Shown piece after piece: positions 6,170 through 9,018 of a stretch of 9,018 bases of DNA. Position 1 is the stretch's first letter; each line of letters begins with the position of its first letter. This stretch comes from JABDGR01 sp964561455. Lineage in GTDB: Bacteria; Verrucomicrobiota; Verrucomicrobiia; Opitutales; JABDGR01. The stretch is taken from assembly GCA_964561455.1 (NCBI GenBank), contig CAZLPS010000136.1:1-9018 (forward strand). Direction: 5' to 3'. The notes beneath the pieces were generated by a model. The model ran no database searches. It saw only the letters and a list, made by a program, of their open reading frames with translations, and had not been told where the DNA came from. A program made the translations under genes and the position numbers.

Positions 6170-6174
6170 AGACG
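6159..6174. promoter_or_regulatory. Palindromic operator overlapping the -10 box
   Basis: CGTCTT-AATA-AAGACG is a perfect inverted repeat with 6-bp arms and a 4-bp centre. It covers the -10 box and ends 2 bp before the antitoxin ATG. Phd/YefM antitoxins commonly autorepress by binding palindromes in their own promoters, so this is the obvious operator candidate. The symmetry is seen directly; binding is inferred. Confidence 0.6.
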
Positions 6175-6176
6175 CC

Positions 6177-6455
6177 ATGACGACGCTATCACCCACGGCC
6201 GCCCGGGCCAACTTGACCCGCTGGCTGAAACGCGCCGCCGGGGGCGAGGACATAGGCATCCTGTGCGGCGGGCAGGTCATCGCCCTGCGCCCGGTCAAAA
6301 TCTATTCAGAGGATTACGCGCAGCGCGAATACGGCGTGACCGGGGCGGAACTTAATGCCTTTGTGAAACGCACGGATGCGGAAATCAAGCGCGAGCGCAA
6401 AGCCGGGCGTTTGCGGCGCTATACGGGAAATCTCGATGCCACCCTGCGCGATTGA
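6177..6455 (+). CDS. Type II antitoxin, Phd/YefM-like
   Basis: A 92-residue protein. Residues 3-40 fit the Phd/YefM DNA-binding fold: L-S-P-T-A-A-R-A-N-L-T-R-W-L-K-R-A, then G-E-D-I-G-I-L-C-G-G-Q-V-I-A-L-R-P. The family pattern is 's-x-t-e-a-r-x-n-l ... G-e-x-v-x-I-t-r-x-G-x-x-v-A-x-L-x-P'. The C-terminal part (about 60-92: AFVKRTDAEIKRERKAGRLRR) is highly charged and should wrap the toxin and neutralise it. The ATG at 6177 was chosen over an upstream GTG at 6099 because the domain begins there and promoter and operator lie immediately in front. The toxin start overlaps its last 20 bp, indicating translational coupling. Confidence 0.8.
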   Translation: MTTLSPTAARANLTRWLKRAAGGEDIGILCGGQVIALRPVKIYSEDYAQREYGVTGAELNAFVKRTDAEIKRERKAGRLRRYTGNLDATLRD

Positions 6456-6720
6456 TTTTGGCAGCCGGTTTACGGCGCAGGTGCGAGGCTTGGTCCGCGA
6501 GGAGCGGCAAGAATTGGAGATGGTTTTGAAACGCTTGTCGGAGGCGTTCGGACAGCCTCATGCCCATAGCGGGTTGGGGGTACGCCGTTTACAAGGCAAT
6601 TACTTTGAATGCCGGATTGGGCGGGATTTGCGCGCGGTATTCAAACTTGAAGGCTCAACCTTGACGATGGCCATGCTGGGCAACCACGATGAGGTTCGGA
6701 AATTCGTCAAGGGGCTGTAA
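6436..6720 (+). CDS. Type II toxin, RelE/ParE superfamily
   Basis: A 94-residue protein. An N-terminal helical part (about 12-40: FTAQVRGLVREERQELEMVLKRL) is followed by the strand-rich RelE core: G-V-R-R-L-x-G-N-Y-F-E-C-R-I-G-R-D-L-R-A-V-F-K (48-70), then L-T-M-A-M-L-G-N-H-D-E-V-R-K-F (76-90). The pattern 'R-x-L-x-G ... E-x-R-x-G-x-D-x-R-x-x-F ... G-x-H-D-E' is typical of RelE-like ribosome-dependent mRNA endonucleases, but ParE-type gyrase inhibitors share the fold, so the target is not certain. The ATG at 6436 lies inside the antitoxin gene. An earlier in-frame ATG at 6376 would add 20 residues read out of frame from the antitoxin and is less likely. Confidence 0.78.
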   Translation: MPPCAIDFGSRFTAQVRGLVREERQELEMVLKRLSEAFGQPHAHSGLGVRRLQGNYFECRIGRDLRAVFKLEGSTLTMAMLGNHDEVRKFVKGL

Positions 6721-6726
6721 GGGCGG

Positions 6727-6758
6727 AAGTGTTTTAGTGCTTAGTGGCTGGCGGGCGA
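6727..6758. repeat. AGTG-type repeat, right copy
   Basis: Thirty-two bases (AAGTGTTTTAGTGCTTAGTG followed by GCTGGCGGGCGA) identical to the left copy at 6033-6079 except that they lack its extra 15-bp unit. The copy begins 6 bp after the toxin stop codon and lies in the same orientation as the left copy, so the two form direct repeats around the toxin-antitoxin pair. Confidence 0.9.
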
Positions 6759-6799
6759 AGGGGGCGGCGAGGCAGGAAATGCAGAATTTAGAATTAAGA

Positions 6800-6835
6800 A
6801 TGGGAGTTATGGGAGCAATGGGAGCTATAGGAGCT
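6800..6835. repeat. Nonanucleotide tandem repeat ATGGGAGCT, four copies
   Basis: Four head-to-tail 9-mers: ATGGGAGTT, ATGGGAGCA, ATGGGAGCT, ATAGGAGCT. They differ from the consensus at no more than two positions each. Like the heptamer at the left edge, each unit contains GGAG. Confidence 0.85.
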
Positions 6836-6890
6836 ATGCGAATGGCGAAGGAGACGAAGTGTAGCTGCGCCGCAAAAGTGCCTTGGAACC

Positions 6891-6909
6891 TAGTGTTCTA
6901 GTGCTTAGT
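6891..6909. repeat. AGTG-type repeat, third partial copy
   Basis: TAGTGTTCTAGTGCTTAGT is identical over 19 bp to 6048-6066 in the left copy, including the TTCTAGTG variant that the right copy lacks. It lies downstream of the DUF6882-like pseudogene. Confidence 0.85.
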
Positions 6910-6977
6910 TAGGACGCAAGGAAACAAAAGGCCATAGCGGTCGCCGTAAAAGCGGCTCGGTAGATGGCAGCCAAGGA

Positions 6978-7439
6978 TCAAGAAAGCTTGGAAATTGCAT
7001 CAAACAGGATGTAAATATGTACGTTCCCTTGTGGGACTCTGTATGCGCCCATTGAGCCTAAAGCGTTGCCGCTTAAAGCGGCCAATTCCCAAGGCATATC
7101 GGCATTGATAATGCCAGAGTCATTCGCGAATAACGACATGCCAGTCAATTCGTGGAGGCGCTTTATAGCTGATGATTTGGCGCGGATTTCTTCTGGCAGG
7201 CCTTGATTGGCCCAGGCCCTGTTCCAATGTTTTTTTTCGACCACGTAAGAACCAACGCAAGTAAATGCGCACTCGAGCTTGACCCGATTGTCTTACAGGA
7301 ATTGGATTTTGCCGGTATCAAAATCCAGAAAATATCGACCATATTGTCCGATGGCGAACTCCGCCGTCAGATACTTCTGCTTGGCCTCCAATTCCTTGAT
7401 GGCTATTTCAAGGAAGGCGTCAAATTCTTCATCGGTCAT
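6978..7439 (-). pseudogene. DUF6882-like protein gene interrupted by one in-frame TAA
   Basis: The ATG at 7439 opens a frame of 48 codons (MTDEEFDAFLEIAIKELEA ... RYFLDFDTGKIQFL) that ends in TAA at 7295-7293. The same frame then continues for 104 codons (DNRVKLECAFTCVGSY ... HWNRAWAN ... MPWELAALSGNALGSMGAYRVPQG ... IYILF) to TGA at 6980-6978. Without the TAA it would be one 153-residue protein. The layout of an acidic N-terminal helix, D-x-x-T-G-x-x-x-F, V-G-S, W-x-x-A-W-A-N, then W-E-L-A-A-L and G-A-Y-R resembles DUF6882 proteins as I remember them; function unknown. The nonsense mutation is the only visible lesion, so inactivation is recent, or the stop is read through, or it is a sequencing error. 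It lies 41 bp downstream of carB on the same strand. Its GC content is about 49% by hand count over six 60-base lines, against 58-72% in carB lines. Confidence 0.7.
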
Positions 7440-7480
7440 GGGGGTGGTTGATTTTTGCCCATGCGCTAAACGGAAAAGGA

Positions 7481-9018
<1,538 letters not shown>

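Larger units (their letters stand above)
6759..6977. other. Intergenic region without a convincing gene
   Basis: This stretch lies between the right AGTG repeat and the DUF6882-like pseudogene. It holds the 9-bp repeat at 6800-6835 and the third AGTG copy at 6891-6909. A 40-codon frame (6779-6901) is made largely of the 9-bp repeat and is not believed. No tRNA, clear promoter or strong terminator was seen. Confidence 0.6.

Noticed and set aside
6099..6176. N-terminal extension of the antitoxin from GTG at 6099
   Set aside because: The Phd/YefM domain starts at the ATG at 6177. The extension would run through the promoter and palindrome and adds no family-like sequence.
6779..6901. A 40-codon frame beginning MQNLELRMGVMGAMGAIGAM
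   Set aside because: Most of it is the translated 9-bp repeat followed by repeat-like DNA. It has no properly spaced ribosome site and no sign of selection.
6033..6909. The AGTG repeats as a CRISPR array
   Set aside because: Copies are irregularly spaced (hundreds of bases apart or directly abutting), enclose genes, and have no uniform spacers or cas genes.
6930..6960. Possible terminator hairpin (GCCG-CTTTTA-CGGC on the minus strand) after the DUF6882-like gene
   Set aside because: The stem is only 4 bp and no T-run directly follows it, so it is too weak to annotate.

Overview
The window is about 9 kb of GC-rich bacterial chromosome. The best guess for the source is a verrucomicrobial or related PVC-group genome. 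That rests on the intergenic repeat AACCACAA...TTGTGGTT, which is rich in ACGCAAA runs, on short G-rich tandem repeats between genes, on few visible Shine-Dalgarno sites, and on several secreted lipoproteins of unknown function. No taxonomic marker is present, so this is an inference.

Left part (1-992): a tandem array of the heptamer ACAGGAG leads directly into a periplasmic family-3 solute-binding protein. Its stop codon overlaps that of the next gene, which lies on the other strand. Middle-left (989-4581, minus strand): four paralogous lipoprotein genes in two alternating types. Reading with transcription the order is B', A', B, A. Type B has two copies of a ~145-residue domain and type A has one, so the block looks like a tandemly duplicated two-gene unit. 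Related sequence elements lie upstream of each gene, and a short stretch resembling manA codons 41-55 sits between A' and B'.

Centre (4582-5648): a divergent intergenic region and an intact class I mannose-6-phosphate isomerase gene (manA), followed by a large imperfect inverted repeat. A small three-helix membrane protein gene converges on it.

Right-centre (6034-6977): a type II toxin-antitoxin pair (Phd/YefM-like antitoxin and RelE-like toxin). A palindrome lies inside its promoter and the transcript is predicted to be leaderless. Copies of one repeat lie on both sides of the pair. Right (6978-9018, minus strand): the C-terminal half of carB, the large subunit of carbamoyl-phosphate synthetase, runs in from beyond the right edge. 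Downstream of it is a lower-GC gene of a conserved unknown family (DUF6882-like) interrupted by one in-frame TAA.

Housekeeping genes (carB, manA) thus alternate with accessory material. The main points of interest are the duplicated lipoprotein block with its manA fragment, the single-stop pseudogene, and the repeat-bracketed toxin-antitoxin cassette.
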